NCBI GenBank assembly: GCA_946800325.1
Contig: OX326961.1
Coordinates: 49,393,793-49,457,792 of the forward strand
DNA: 64,000 nt
Direction: 5' to 3'
DNA from: Luzula sylvatica
Taxonomy: Eukaryota > Streptophyta > Magnoliopsida > Poales > Juncaceae
Positions 1 through 11,056 of the stretch are shown in pieces. Each line of letters begins with the position of its first letter. Position 1 is the stretch's first letter. The notes under the pieces were generated by a model that saw only the letters and a program-made list of their open reading frames with translations, was not told the origin of the DNA and did not search any database. A program made the position numbers and the translations under genes.

Positions 1-336
1 TATCGCGAACAAGAGGACTAGTAACACTTATCTGAGCTAGGTATGAAGATGTACTGCATCTTCATAAAGGTGTTCTCCACCTTTTTCGTGCTAATTCTGG
101 GTAGGTATTAACGGCAGTCTAGTGCTCGCAATACCTTGTGGATTGCTGCCATATCCACTGCCAGTCTTAGACGAACCTACAAGGTCACACCAAGATTTCG
201 TAATATATCGGATTCTCAAGATAATGCTCACCAATAAGTTTGTTGGACAAACAAAATGGAATCACGTGTGATTAGATCTCACGACATATGTTGGACATAT
301 GGCCAAGTTGATTAAGTCTTAATCCAAGAGGGAGTT

Positions 337-929
337 TGAAAGAAAATATGGCTTAAGAATTGACTTGGAAGAATTTATATAAATAGACAAATCTGCTGTC
401 AGAAGTATGTCCGTTCGGAACGAACTTGGAGTGCGTTCGAACGGACTTTCCTATCTGAAGTCAGAACAGTGTGCGTTCGAACGCACACTTAAAGTGCGTT
501 CAGAACGGACTTAAGTTCTATATATATGAAATTCTGATTTCGTTTTAGGTTAAGTCTTTTTCTGACCTAGGGTTTTGAGCCGTCGTTTCTCTTCTTCTTC
601 TTCCACAGAATTCAGATTAGATCTGAGAGATTGAGAGGGAGAATTGAGAAAAGGATTTGAGAGATTCAATCGTGACGTCGACTAGAACGGCGTTGGTGAT
701 TTCCGATCGGTCGAAATCAAGGTGGACACGAGTAGAGGGACTGCACTAGCATTCCTTGGAGAAGGTTCACGGATTTGGAGAAGTAATCGACACGTACTAA
801 CTTGTACGAGGTAATTCTCCGAAACTCTTCCTTTTTCGTTGGTTTTAGGGCGTGATCCCGGTAGAATTAGGTTACGCATGCGAGACTAATTCCGCTGCAC
901 ACTTTGATATAAGCGTGCGTAACCCTACA
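337..929 (+). repeat. LTR (about 593 bp) of the leftmost copia-type element
   Basis: It begins TGAAAG just after a purine-rich tract and ends CTACA at the junction with gypsy LTR sequence. It holds two TATA-like boxes, TATATAAATAG (376-386) and TATATATGAA (519-528). A palindrome array lies between them. Boundaries are inferred from one copy only. Confidence 0.55.
408..512 (+). promoter_or_regulatory. Palindrome array (TCCGTT/AACGGA-type) upstream of a TATA box
   Basis: At least four units of the form KYCGTT-(2 to 3 bp)-AACGNAC occur in about 105 bp, including GTGCGTTCGAACGCAC. The array ends about 7 bp before TATATATGAA at 519. It is the same unit type as in the copia element at 6564-14691. 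A cis-regulatory role is inferred. Confidence 0.55.
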
Positions 930-1282
930 GTAATTTCCATCAAAGGTAGGTGGGCTAGATAAGGGCTAAGGATTGAGTGGTTTTCGTATAAACTTGTGTG
1001 TAAGTTTTCATCATGATGATTGTTTGCCTCCCGTCTCATTCAAGTACCGAATATATCGGTGTAATATATCGTTTTCACTCCTCTTGACGTGTTCGAGACA
1101 ACTACACTCTCCAAATTCCCAGAAACTCCTTCTAATACCTGTGATTAAGCAATAAAACACATTTAGTGAAGATTTATTCATGATATCTCAAATATGATTA
1201 GTAAAGTATATATAATTGTTCTTCACAAAGGCTAAAATCCCCAAATTAAGTATTAAATTTGTGCTTAATTTGCCTCACATCA
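930..1282 (-). repeat. 3' LTR remnant of the Athila-like element
   Basis: It is nearly identical to 22100-22452, the 5' end of the solo LTR on the minus strand. In minus orientation it starts TGATGTGAGG at 1282. It is cut off at 930 by the copia LTR ending at 929. The remaining 1.3 kb of this LTR is absent from the window. Confidence 0.85.
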
Positions 1283-1300
1283 AATACCCCCACACTTAAA
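1283..1300 (-). other. Polypurine tract of the Athila-like element
   Basis: On the minus strand this reads TTTAAGTGTGGGGGTATT, immediately before the LTR start TGATGTG. Position and purine content fit the plus-strand primer for reverse transcription. Confidence 0.75.
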
Positions 1301-1860
1301 CCTTTGATCGTCCTCGATCAATTGGAATATTAAAGTCATGCATAAGATTTTATTGAAGTTATATTGTTGGTTCGAAAACTAATTTCACAAGGCAAATTGG
1401 TTTACTCTCATTTCATAATGATTACTAATATTTAGAGAGAAATAAAGTTTGATCAAATTTAGAATCTATTTCAATAAATTTCACAAATTCGAAGAGTTTA
1501 ATAGAGCAAATGATCTCAACCGAAAAAGATGATTAAACACATCATTCAACTCTTTTCACTCCACTATTCACAAGGATTATCATGAAAAAGCATTAGTGAA
1601 AACCAATTTTTCCGTTTTGCAAAAAAAATCATTTCCTTAAATGTAATTTGTCACTTTTAAACCGTTCGGTACGTTAGTACTTGGTTCATCTTCGATTTCT
1701 ACTAAATTTTCCCAATTTGCGCTCGATTTTTGAACTCCTTTTCTTTTATTTTTATTCTTTTTATTCTTTTTATTTCTTTTCTTCTTTTCTTTTGTTCTTT
1801 TTATTTCTTTTCTTTTGTTCGTTATTGCTTTCGATGGTCCCCATGTGTGTCCTTTGTGAT

Positions 1861-2134
1861 AACAAGTGGTCATGACTCACACCACTCATTACTTAGTAAA
1901 ACCCCATGGATCCGCGCAATCTTTAGCCAACAAGTGGTCATGACTCACACCACTCATTACTTAATCAATCGCACGGACTCGACAATCGAAAGCACTTAAA
2001 TTCGTGATTGTAGAAAACTTTTTCGCATCGACTCTTGATCATGACTCACACCAAGAACCGGCTACTTTGGTTTACTACGACTCATGCACCCCTTTAGCCA
2101 ACAAGTGGTCATGACTCACACCACTCATTACTTA
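1861..2134. repeat. Dispersed direct repeats in the gypsy 3' non-coding region
   Basis: A 35-bp unit containing GGTCATGACTCACACCACTC occurs at 1861-1895, 1929-1963 and 2100-2134, with a partial copy near 2040. The flanking 1738-1830 is a TTCTTTT-rich low-complexity stretch. No gene is visible between the LTR remnant and the integrase reading frame (1301-3261). Confidence 0.75.
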
Positions 2135-2655
2135 ATCAAGGTGCATGAGCTCATCGAATCAAGTTTTGAGCGCAAATTGGTTCCCGTTAGTGTAATTTCG
2201 AATCCCCATGAATGGTTGGGCCCTTTAAGTGCAAATGGTCAAATTTTAGATTCAAACAAAACTTACTACATTGGTTCAAACAAAGCTTTTTAGAAATTCC
2301 AAGTTCTAAATGGGTTTATTTATTGAAAATGGTGTGTCATGTAAATCAAGGAGTGATCAAATTGTTAAAAACTCATTAATTTGTGAAAATATTGATTAGG
2401 GCTTGAATCCCCGAAAGAATCTCTTAAAGATCTCAACCAAAATTCTTCAAATATTATGTAAAATTAGGGTTTAGAGAGTAAAAATGGTGGTTCGGTGAAA
2501 ATTCGTTTAAAAACCAACAATTTAATTCAATGAAGTGGAGAAAAATCTTTTTATGCATTCATTGCTTGACTTATTTATTATTGATGCTCAGGGTTCAAAA
2601 ATAATGTTTAATGTTTGAAAATCTCAAGTAAAAGAGAAAACTTGCCAGATATTAT

Positions 2656-2997
2656 TCCGTTACAACGCAGTGTAAAGTCCGTTACAACGGACATTGAGGT
2701 CCGTTACAACGTACTAACTGCGTTATAACGGAGAACCATTCGTAGCTTAGTTTGAAAATTCTGAGTAAGTCCGTTGCAACGGACATTGAGGTCCGTTACA
2801 ACGCACATAGTTCTGGCAAATTTTGGGAATTTACCGTTGCAACGCAATTTCCTGTGTTTTTCATGTCCGTTGCAACGGTATTTTCACTCCGTTATAACGG
2901 ACACTGTGGTCCGTTACAACGGAACTCTTGGCGCCAGTCAAATTTTTAAATTTCTGTACAGTCCGTTATAACGGACATTGAGGTCCGTTACAACGGA
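2656..2997. promoter_or_regulatory. Array of 12 palindromes, consensus TCCGTTAYAACGGA, upstream of the gypsy PPT
   Basis: Twelve 14-bp units were counted by eye in about 340 bp (first at 2656, last at 2984-2997). Variants are GTT-GC-AAC centres and single-base changes in the outer arms (TGCGTT, AACGTA, AACGCA). The same unit also occurs 12 times in the LTR (20945-21283). The array lies downstream of integrase in the transcribed part of the element. Function is unknown: a transcription-factor array, an RNA hairpin series or a packaging element are all possible. Confidence 0.7.
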
Positions 2998-3261
2998 GTT
3001 GCTGGCCAGATCAAAAAATTTCAATTTTCCCTGATTTTTAAAATTTTTAATTGGGCTCATACAGGTCAAAGATTGTATGGCTCATACAGGTCAAAGATTG
3101 TATGTTACCCCCCCACATTTAGAGAATACTTGTCCTCAAGTAAAAAAAAATCGAAAATTTCAAAAAGAGGGATAATAGAGAGATACGACCTTTGATGCGT
3201 GGGCGTGCCTCCCTCGCTAGCGCTCTTGTTTAACGTCTTGAGCTCGACTTGGCCGAGCTCA

Positions 3262-6200
3262 TCATTGCGAGGCGTCGTTTGGCTCTAAAGCTTGCTCCTC
3301 CATCCACCCAGTTTCGAAGTTTGCGTGGTAGTGCTTGAGTCGATGGCCGTTCACTTTGAAAGTTTTGCTCGTTTCTTCGCTTCGAATTTCGACAACCCCA
3401 AATGTAGTCACATTGGTGACCACAAAAGGGCCAATCCATCGGGACCGAAGTTTCCCGGGGAAAAGTTTGAGACGAGAGTTGAATAACAACACCCTTTCCC
3501 CCACATGAAAATCTTTCTTTTGAATCATTCAGTCATGAAATCTTTTGGCCTTTGCCTTGCACAAGCTCGAATTGTCGTAGGCCTCTTGCCGGAATTCGTC
3601 TAGCTCGAGTAATTGAAGCTTACGCGCCGATGCGTCCTTCGGGTAGTCGAGGGCAAATTGCTTGATCGCCCAAAAGGCCTTGTGTTCTAACTCGACCGGT
3701 AAATGGCACGCCTTTCCGTACACGAGCTTGAAAGGAGTCATACCTATCGGCGTTTTGAAAGCGGTACGGTACGCCCAAAGTGCGTCGCCGAGTCGAGTAC
3801 TCCAATCCTTTCGTGTCGGGTTCACCACCTTCTCCAAAATAGACTTTATTTCTCGATTCGAAACCTCCACTTGGCCGTTTGTTTGAGGATGATACGCGGT
3901 TGAGGTTCGATGGCTCACATGGTATTTTTCGAGGAGGCTTTGGAGATATCGATTGCAAAAATGGGAGCCTCGATCGCTTATAAGGACTCTTGGTATGCCG
4001 AATCGTTGAAAGATATTCTTCTTCAAAAAGTCCACCACCGTTTTCGAATCCGCATGCTTGGTTGGTACCGCCTCCACCCATTTTGTCACGTAATCTACAC
4101 ACAACAAGATGTAAGTATAGCCAAAATACGATGGAAACGGGCCCATGAAATCAATGCCCCAAACATCGAATGGTTCACACACATAGATTGAATTGAGGGG
4201 CATTTGATTTCTACGGCTCAAGTTCCCCATCTTTTGGCAATTTTCACAACCTTTCACAAAGTTCGCAACGTCTTTATGCAAGGTTGGCCAATAAAATCAA
4301 CATTCTTGTACCTTGTGTGTGGTACGTGCGATACCGAAATGTCCACCACATTGTAGTGTATGACAAAAAGAAAGGATAGATTGTACCTCATTTTGGTGGA
4401 CGCATTTTCGAATTACTTGGTCGGTGCAAATTCGAAATAAGATCGGGTCTTCCCAAACGTAGAATCGAGCGTTGCTTTTCATCTTATCGCGTTGTGCCTT
4501 GGAGAAGCTCGGGGGAAAATTCTTCGTGACGATGTAATTTGCAAGGTCGGCGTACCATGGTGCTTCGACTTGGGCCGCGAGAACGTGTTCCTCGGGGAAT
4601 TCCTCGCGAATCGGAACAAGATCTTCGATCTCCAATGGAAGCCGACTCAAATGATCCGCCACGAGATTCTCGCATCCCTTTTTGTCCTTGATCTCGAGGT
4701 CGAATTCTTGAAGCAAAAGGATCCATCGGAGCAATCTCGGTTTGCACTCCTTTTTCTTCATCAAGTGCTTTAGAGCTCCATGGTCCGAGAATACAATCAC
4801 CTTCGTACCTAAAAGATAAGAGCGAAATTTTTCCAATGCAAACACAATTGCGAGGAGTTCCTTTTCGGTAGTGGTGTAGTTTCGTTGGGCATTGTCTAGA
4901 GACCTCGAGGAGTAGGCGATTACATGGGGGTCTTTTCCTTCTCTTTGGCCGAGTACCGCCCCCACACTCGTGTCACTAGCATCGCACATTATTTCGAATG
5001 GTAGCTCCCAATTTGGCGACTTGATGATTGGCGCGGAGCAAAGCCTTCCCTTGAGATTGTCGAAAGCCTCCTTGCACCTTGCATCAAACTCGAACTTTAC
5101 ATCTTTTTGGAGAAGTTGGCACATCGGTTGCGAAATCTTCGAGAAGTCCTTGATGAAGCGCCTATAGAATCCCGCGTGGCCGAGAAAGGATCGCACGTCT
5201 TTTACCGTCTTTGGATACGGAAGTGTCTTGATTACGTCGATTTTCGCCTTGTCGACTTCCATTCCTTTCTCCGAGATCAAATGACCTAAAACAATTCCTT
5301 CGCTCACCATGAAGTGGCATTTCTCAAAATTTAAGACAAGGTTAGCTTCGATGCACTTTTCGAGTATTTGTGACAAGTGGCTTAAACATGATTCGAATGA
5401 GTCACCAAATACCGAAAAGTCATCCATAAAGACTTCTATAAATTTGGAAATATAATCGGAGAAAATAGAAAGCATACACCTTTGGAAAGTACCCGGAGCA
5501 TTGCATAGCCCAAATGGCATGCGTCGGTACGCGAAGGTACCAAACGGGCACGTGAATGTGGTCTTCTCTTGATCTTCGGGTGCGACCGGTATTTGGAAGT
5601 AGCCCGAAAATCCATCGAGGAAGCAATAGAACGGATTTCCCGCGAGTCTTTCTATCATTTGATCGATGAATGGAAGCGGAAAGTGGTCCTTTTTCGTCGC
5701 CTTATTGAGCTTTCGATAATCGATGCAAACTCGCCACCCGTTTTGAACTCGAGTCGGCACTTGATCGCCTTCATCGTTCTCAACTATCGTCATCCCCGTT
5801 TTCTTCGGCACCACGTGTATGGGCGAGACCCATTTCGAATCGGCGATGGGGTAGATTATTCCGGCGTCGAGTAGCTTGATCACCTCTTTCTTTACAACTT
5901 CCATCATTGGCGGATTGAGCCGCCTTTGTGGTTCTCGTGAAGGCTTAGCATCGTCCTCGAGGATAATGCGGTGTGTGCACATGGAGGGACTAATGCCCGG
6001 AATGTCCGCGAGTGTCCACCCGAATGCCTTCTTGTTCCGTTTTAGCACTTCAACGAGTTTCTCTTCGTGTTCCTTTGCTAGACTCGAGGCAATTATCACC
6101 GGCAAGGTCTCCGCTTCATCCAAAAATACGTATTTTAGTCCAAAAGGTAGTGATTTTAGATCTAACCTCGGAGCTTGTTCGGTGGAGGGTGGAATTCGCT

Positions 6201-6558
6201 TCATCGGAATCTCGAAATCTCTTAGAAATAGCGCTTGATCTATGCTTCGTTCTTCTTCCAACTCCGACTCGATTTCGAATGTAGGATTGTCACATCCTTC
6301 AAATTCTTCGAACAAAGGTTTTGAGCTCCATTGAAAGCTTTCGAGAGAGCTATCCATAACTTCTTGTACACAATCGTCGACCACGTCCATAGCACTTAAG
6401 TTGAGTGTACCTACAATGGGTTCCTTTAGTTTGTCAAAAATATTGAATTTGATTACCTCATCATCGAACTCCATCGTGAGCTCTCCCGCGTGTACATCGA
6501 TTTTTGTGCGCGCCGTCTTCAAAAATGGCCGTCCAAGGAGAATCGGGGTTGAATCGTT
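3262..6558 (-). pseudogene. Gypsy pol: reverse transcriptase, RNase H and integrase (two in-frame stops)
   Basis: One minus-strand frame runs from the copia insertion site at 6558 to the stop at 3262. The first part contains [10 protein letters not shown] near the protease/RT linker. RT follows, with a catalytic motif FMDDFSVFG (Athila elements usually have F-V/M-DDF). RNase H starts around [12 protein letters not shown], and an HHCC integrase finger follows (the H residues lie before, and CENCQ after, the first stop). The DDE core shows [16 protein letters not shown] and [10 protein letters not shown]. The C-terminal domain ends in [14 protein letters not shown] stops interrupt the frame at 4297-4299 (inside the zinc finger) and 3529-3531 (after KAKRFHD). 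Both could be CGA-to-TGA changes, which suggests methylation-driven decay (inference). Confidence 0.93.
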
Positions 6559-6897
6559 ATTCCTGTTGGTTCAAATTTCCTGGTAGTTTGATTATTTCAA
6601 AACACTGTCAGTACTAATGTATACATCCAGAAAAGTGCAGGATAACATAGGTACGATACGAAGATGAAGAAGGACTTGTGAAGGAGGAGTTCATTGGATT
6701 ACATCAAGAATCAGGACATGAAGTCTCAAGATAAACAAGAAAAGAAGAACACAAGGAAGGCCATTGGAATACATCAAGACTCAAGATGTTGAAGCCTTCC
6801 GTGAGTGGGATACGCCACAAATAAACCATAGGTACAAACCTAGTAGAACTCAAGTAAAATCATGTTCAAAATAACAAAGAGTTCAGTCAAGCAGGAA

Positions 6898-7349
6898 GTG
6901 CGTTCTGAACGAACTCAAAGTCCGTTCAGAACGGACTTGCTAAATATCAAAACTGTAAAGCTTGATTAGAACCAAACGTGTCACAGGGATGTGTGAGTTC
7001 GAACGAACAATCATGTCCGTTCGAACGGACAATTAGAATCCGTTCACTCACCTTCTGAGTGCGTTGAACGGACAATCTTTCCTGTGAACGGAAATATGTC
7101 ACAGGGATATGTGCGTTCGAACGAACACACATGTGCGTTCGAACGGACAACCTGGAATCCGTTCACCCACTTTTCAGTGCGTTGAACGGACTCGTGTTCC
7201 TGTGAACGCAAAATGCTATGTATAATTGAGTCCGTTACGAACGGACATTGTCCGTTTGAACGGACCCAAGATGTACTTGCACGTTATTTTGAAACGGCTA
7301 GTGCAAACTTCAAGTGCGTTCTGAACGGACTGTATGCGTTCGAACGCAC
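6898..7349 (+). promoter_or_regulatory. Palindrome array in U3, core TCCGTTCGAACGGA, directly upstream of TATA
   Basis: About 14 units in 450 bp include GTCCGTTCGAACGGAC, GTGCGTTCGAACGAAC and GTCCGTTTGAACGGAC, plus split units with half-sites separated by 20 or more bases. The array ends about 30 bp before the TATA box at 7381. An equal copy is at 13618-14069. Sirevirus LTRs in maize are known for palindromes in the cis-region upstream of TATA, so the architecture has precedent. The sequence itself I do not recognise. Confidence 0.75.
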
Positions 7350-7380
7350 TGCAAGTTTTCTGAAGGATTTCTATAGAGAG

Positions 7381-7389
7381 TATAAATAG
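7381..7389 (+). promoter_or_regulatory. TATA box of the young copia 5' LTR
   Basis: TATAAATAG, followed about 25-35 bp later by a TCTCTCTC stretch that may hold the transcription start. It defines the U3/R boundary and is repeated at 14101-14109 in the 3' LTR. Confidence 0.75.
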
Positions 7390-7973
7390 AATCCTTCATG
7401 GGTCTCTCTCTCTCACTTCCTCATTTTCAAACTTTCAAACCTAAAAAGAGAGAAACCCTAAGCTGTGATTATCTATATCCATTGATAGCTTGAGAAACCT
7501 CTTTAGATCGTTGATCTACTTTCGATATTCTCCACTAATCGTATCCCACTCACGTGACCGATCACGTTGTAGCTCGATTAGTGAAAAAGTGTAATAGGCT
7601 AGTGCAACAAATTGTAAAGAGCCTAAGCTATAGATCGATAGAAGCGTGTAAATCGATCTAGGCAAATCCTTGTAATCGAGTTGAGTTGGAATTCAATCGA
7701 AGGCCAAAAAGAGGCACAAGGCATTCCCGGAGACGTAGGTACTCGCGAATAATTGAGTCGGTCAATTAAGCGAGTAAAGGGTGAGTTAAAGCTACAAAGC
7801 AACCACCTACCGAACTTCGTAAACAAACATCTTGTGTCAAAGTGTTTGTACGGTATCATCTTTATCATCCAAATTATTATTTATTCCGCACCGTAAATTA
7901 GGTTTAAATCTAAACTAAGTATAAGTTAGATTGCCGAATTTACCCCCCCTCTAGGTTAGAATTAACCAACAAT

Positions 7974-7985
7974 TGGTATCAGAGC
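7974..7985 (+). other. Primer binding site (tRNA-iMet type)
   Basis: TGGTATCAGAGC lies two bases after the LTR end. It is complementary to the 3' end of plant initiator methionine tRNA, the usual primer of copia elements. Confidence 0.9.
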
Positions 7986-8038
7986 AAGGTACTAACCATC
8001 TCTTTGAGTATTAGGGATAACTTGTACTTAACGATCAA

Positions 8039-10387
8039 ATGACCGAAATTAATCCTATTGTACGAAACTCATCGATAAATCCGATAAACACCGTACCCAA
8101 ATCAAATATATCAAACTCACGTGAATTAGATGGAATCAATTGGAGTTCTTGGAAGAAATGCATGCTAAATGCATTCGCTCTCCAAGGACTTGACAAGGTA
8201 GTGTTACAAGGCTTTGTCTTGGCCCAAGAGGTTGACACGGACGGAAATGTAACCTACCCCGATCAAACTAGGGAAGATAGAACTAATGACATTTACGCTC
8301 AAAACTTAATACTAAACAACGTAATTAGTTCTATCGGATCGCTAGTTGATCATTGTGAAAACTCATTTGAAATGTGGCGTATGCTCAATGAGAGATACGA
8401 GGGTACATCTCAAATGAGAAGAACTAATATCATCGGACTTGAACAAGAATTCAACAATCTCCGAATGATTGAGGGAGAGTCCGTTGATAAAATATGGGCA
8501 AAAATCAATGTATTAAAAACCCGATATGCCACCCAACATGCACCTCTTACCGATGATATAATTATTGCTAGATTACTTCAAGCCATGCCCCGGAGTTGGG
8601 AATCTTTACGTGTAGCTTTAGGTACGGCGGTCGCATCACAAGATCTCACTCCCGAAGAATTGGTAAGTCAATTCCGGAACTTCGAGATTCGACTCAAGCA
8701 ACTCGATGAAGAACAAGGAATCTTCACGACAACTCCTCGATCTAAAGCCATAGCCTTGCCCGCCGTGAATGCAAGCAACGAGGACAATGAGATGGACGAC
8801 CTCACTTTGCGACTCCTAGAATGGCAAAGGGATGAAAAGCGATTTAATGAGAATCGAAAACAAAAGGGACTGAAACCTCATTGCTTTTGGTGTAAGAAGT
8901 TTGGACATATGATGGAGTCGTGTTGGACGCTCCATCCTGAAAATTCTCGGTGGAATAAAAAGGATGACGATCACAAGGATCGAGATAGACGAGAACCTCG
9001 ATATGAAAGAAGATATGAGGACAAGGGCCGAGATGATCGCCACAAATACAAAGGTAAAGATCATAAAAAGAAAAAGGCATATAAAGCTCATGTAAATTCC
9101 AGGTGGGGAGAAACGGATGGATCAAGCACATCATCTGAATCGGATGGTCCATCAAACCGACACCCCGCAAACCTTGCACTTATGGTAAGGATCGATTCTC
9201 CACAAATGAGCGCAGTGGAAGCGGCAATCAGATCTCTTCGAATTGAACGAGGGTTAACCACTACACCTCGCACTCCCACACGTATAGACGAAGAACCATC
9301 TACTCCAAGCTCAACACATGACCAAGGTCATGAGGTACGTATTAACTCTATAACTAACGTAGAATCATTACATCATCCTGAGTTTTCTCCTGCATTCAAA
9401 TTAGAACTCGAGTTGTGTGACGAGTTTCTAAAAGATGAAGGAAACTTTCAACAAATAGAGAGTAAACTTGAGAGCTCAACACAAACTCTCAAGGATAAGG
9501 TAGCTTCTCTCGAACTATCTATTTTGGCATATAAATCTCAACTAAAAGAATTTAAATGGTTTTCAAAATGTGAGTGTCAAACCCTTAAAGGTGAGATGTC
9601 TCATTTAAAAGTCGAACTTCAAAATTGTAAAGTTGAAAATGAGTCTTTAAAGAAGGCTTGTGCCACCAGTGCATTAAGTCCTCCTTCATTGGATGATATC
9701 TTGAAATCGTCATTAATGGGACAAAAGCCCAATGACAAATCCGGTTTAGGATACAAGAAAAATAACGGTAATAAACCCGATTTTTCCATATCTAAAAATC
9801 AAAAATCCAAATGGGAGAACAATAAAATGGATAGTCACGGAAATGCTTTCATGTATCGTGACTACAACAAAGGTAAAAATGTGAAAACAGAACAATCTAA
9901 ACGTGTTAATCATAATTATAGGAACAATCATTTCACACAAAATTCACCACCTAGACATAACAATTTGGGAAGAACCGATTGTTTATTCAAAAGGGGACCA
10001 AATGGGTATTTCTACGAAGTGACCAACTACACCGACGCTTCATATCAAAAAGGGTCTCCCAAACATTACACAAACACACAAAAACAATTTCAACAAAATC
10101 GACTTAAACCAAGCAAATTTCAATCCAACAACATTCATCATATGCCAAAATCGATAACTTCTCAGAAAAGTAAACCAAATCATCTCTCTAATTATTTTGT
10201 GAAAAGTTCCATATCCACAAATAAGCCCACCGTAGCATTGTGTAACTATTGTTGCAAAATTGGTCATATCTCAAACGGTTGTGATCTTCGCAATCCAAAA
10301 TTAACGTCAAACTCAATATGGATGCGTAAAGATCGTCACTCGATGGGTCCCTCTACGTCTCTCGGTATAGGACCTCCTAGGGCTTAA
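8039..10387 (+). CDS. Gag-like protein of the young copia element (782 aa, two zinc knuckles)
   Basis: The ATG at 8039 lies 54 bp after the PBS and is the first in the leader. The N-terminal third resembles the copia Gag (UBN2/retrotran_gag_2) fold: SRELDGINWSSWKKCMLNAF, then MWRMLNERYEGTSQMRRTN and LEQEFNNLRMIEGESV. A CCHC knuckle CFWCKKFGHMMESC lies at about residues 281-294. A highly charged Lys/Arg/Asp stretch follows, then a predicted coiled coil (residues about 440-560). A second CCHC knuckle CNYCCKIGHISNGC lies near the C terminus (about 735-750). Two knuckles so far apart in one polypeptide is unusual; the second resembles the pre-integrase part of longer polyproteins. The frame stops before any protease motif. 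It would form the virus-like particle shell and bind RNA (family knowledge). Confidence 0.88.
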   Translation: MTEINPIVRNSSINPINTVPKSNISNSRELDGINWSSWKKCMLNAFALQGLDKVVLQGFVLAQEVDTDGNVTYPDQTREDRTNDIYAQNLILNNVISSIGSLVDHCENSFEMWRMLNERYEGTSQMRRTNIIGLEQEFNNLRMIEGESVDKIWAKINVLKTRYATQHAPLTDDIIIARLLQAMPRSWESLRVALGTAVASQDLTPEELVSQFRNFEIRLKQLDEEQGIFTTTPRSKAIALPAVNASNEDNEMDDLTLRLLEWQRDEKRFNENRKQKGLKPHCFWCKKFGHMMESCWTLHPENSRWNKKDDDHKDRDRREPRYERRYEDKGRDDRHKYKGKDHKKKKAYKAHVNSRWGETDGSSTSSESDGPSNRHPANLALMVRIDSPQMSAVEAAIRSLRIERGLTTTPRTPTRIDEEPSTPSSTHDQGHEVRINSITNVESLHHPEFSPAFKLELELCDEFLKDEGNFQQIESKLESSTQTLKDKVASLELSILAYKSQLKEFKWFSKCECQTLKGEMSHLKVELQNCKVENESLKKACATSALSPPSLDDILKSSLMGQKPNDKSGLGYKKNNGNKPDFSISKNQKSKWENNKMDSHGNAFMYRDYNKGKNVKTEQSKRVNHNYRNNHFTQNSPPRHNNLGRTDCLFKRGPNGYFYEVTNYTDASYQKGSPKHYTNTQKQFQQNRLKPSKFQSNNIHHMPKSITSQKSKPNHLSNYFVKSSISTNKPTVALCNYCCKIGHISNGCDLRNPKLTSNSIWMRKDRHSMGPSTSLGIGPPRA

Positions 10388-10596
10388 GCCCTAACTTGAA
10401 ACACTATACTCCTTAGTATTCCACACCCTAAGCCAAATATGTAAGGGGAGTATAAGAAATAGGCTTAATTAAATTCTAGCCGAGTTAGTCGAGTCTCATG
10501 TAGCTACATCACATGTGTTAATAGAGGAATACATTAGAACACTTGTCTCTGTAAATAAATCACGATTTCAGTCCAGTGATCACATCTCAGGAACCA

Positions 10597-11056
10597 GTCC
10601 GTTCGAACGAAAAACAGGTGCGTTCGGAACGAACAACTGAACTATAAGATCCAAAGTCACTGTTAAATTATGGCGCCATCAAATTTTCCTACCAGGATTA
10701 AGTGCGTTCGAACGTACAACTGAATGCGTTCCGAACGGAAAAATGAATTATAGGATTATGGCGCCGGATCATACTTTGGCGCCGACTCTTAGTATCAACA
10801 GTGTTCAGTGCGTTCGAACGAACAAACTAATGCGTTCGAACGCACATGCCTCATTCAGCGAACCTACTTCAAACCCTTACACTCGCGCCGTTTCATATTC
10901 TGGCGCCTCTTCTCAGTTGTGTGTGCGTTCGAACTCACATAGGAGTCCGTTAGAACGGACTTAACAACTTCCCAGATACAACTTAAAATCCCAAAATAGC
11001 GCCTTTTCTCAGACATGAGTGCATTCCAACGCACTTATTAGTCCGTTCGAACGGAC
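10597..11056 (+). promoter_or_regulatory. Internal palindrome array between the two copia ORFs
   Basis: About ten units such as GTGCGTTCGAACGAAC, ATGCGTTCGAACGCAC and GTCCGTTCGAACGGAC alternate with short GGCGCC-containing pieces. Array units match the LTR U3 array. The array is followed by a pyrimidine-rich, upstream-ATG-poor stretch (11155-11255) that looks like a plant 5' leader, and then the start codon of ORF2. This suggests a second promoter or enhancer (inference). Confidence 0.6.

Larger units (their letters stand above)
1..929 (+). mobile_element. 3' end of a Ty1/copia-type LTR retrotransposon (5' part outside window)
   Basis: The segment ends in CCCTACA exactly where homology to the Athila-type LTR (compare 22100-22452) begins at 930, so it reads as the 3' end of an element inserted into that LTR. 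Positions 1-325 are non-coding interior. A purine tract AAGAGGGAGTT (326-336) fits a polypurine tract, followed by an LTR beginning TGAAAG. The late LTR sequence (about 690-760) contains the phrase 'acgagtagaggga', which recurs in related form in the copia LTRs near 50900 and 58015. No coding domain is present, so the copia assignment rests on LTR architecture. The 5' target duplication cannot be checked because that end is off the window. Confidence 0.6.
6564..7971 (+). repeat. 5' LTR of the young copia element
   Basis: It is 1408 bp, TGTTGG to CAACA. The palindrome array (6898-7349) is followed by a TATA box (7381-7389) and a TC-rich stretch. The U5 part carries the wording 'acgtaggtactcgcg' near 7733. 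It is almost identical to 13284-14691. Confidence 0.95.

Noticed and set aside
1637..1875. Lys-rich and Phe-rich frames on opposite strands
   Set aside because: Translation of a TTCTTTT low-complexity tract in the gypsy 3' non-coding region.
2752..2971. Short open frames across the palindrome arrays (also 6947-7150, 10743-10964, 17130-17375, 21031-21225)
   Set aside because: They exist because the repeats lack stop codons in some frames. Both strands and several frames are open and there is no domain or composition signal.
2656..2997. CRISPR-like array of short palindromic repeats
   Set aside because: Units are too short (14 bp), spacing is irregular, spacers are not unique sequence of constant size, and the context is a plant retrotransposon.
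3620..4102. 160-codon minus-strand frame
   Set aside because: Out-of-frame shadow of the integrase core, which reads clearly in another frame.
6898..7349. Heat-shock elements suggested by TTCGAA
   Set aside because: Heat-shock sites need TTC and GAA separated by two bases (TTCNNGAA). TTCGAA has no spacer, so the match is not valid.
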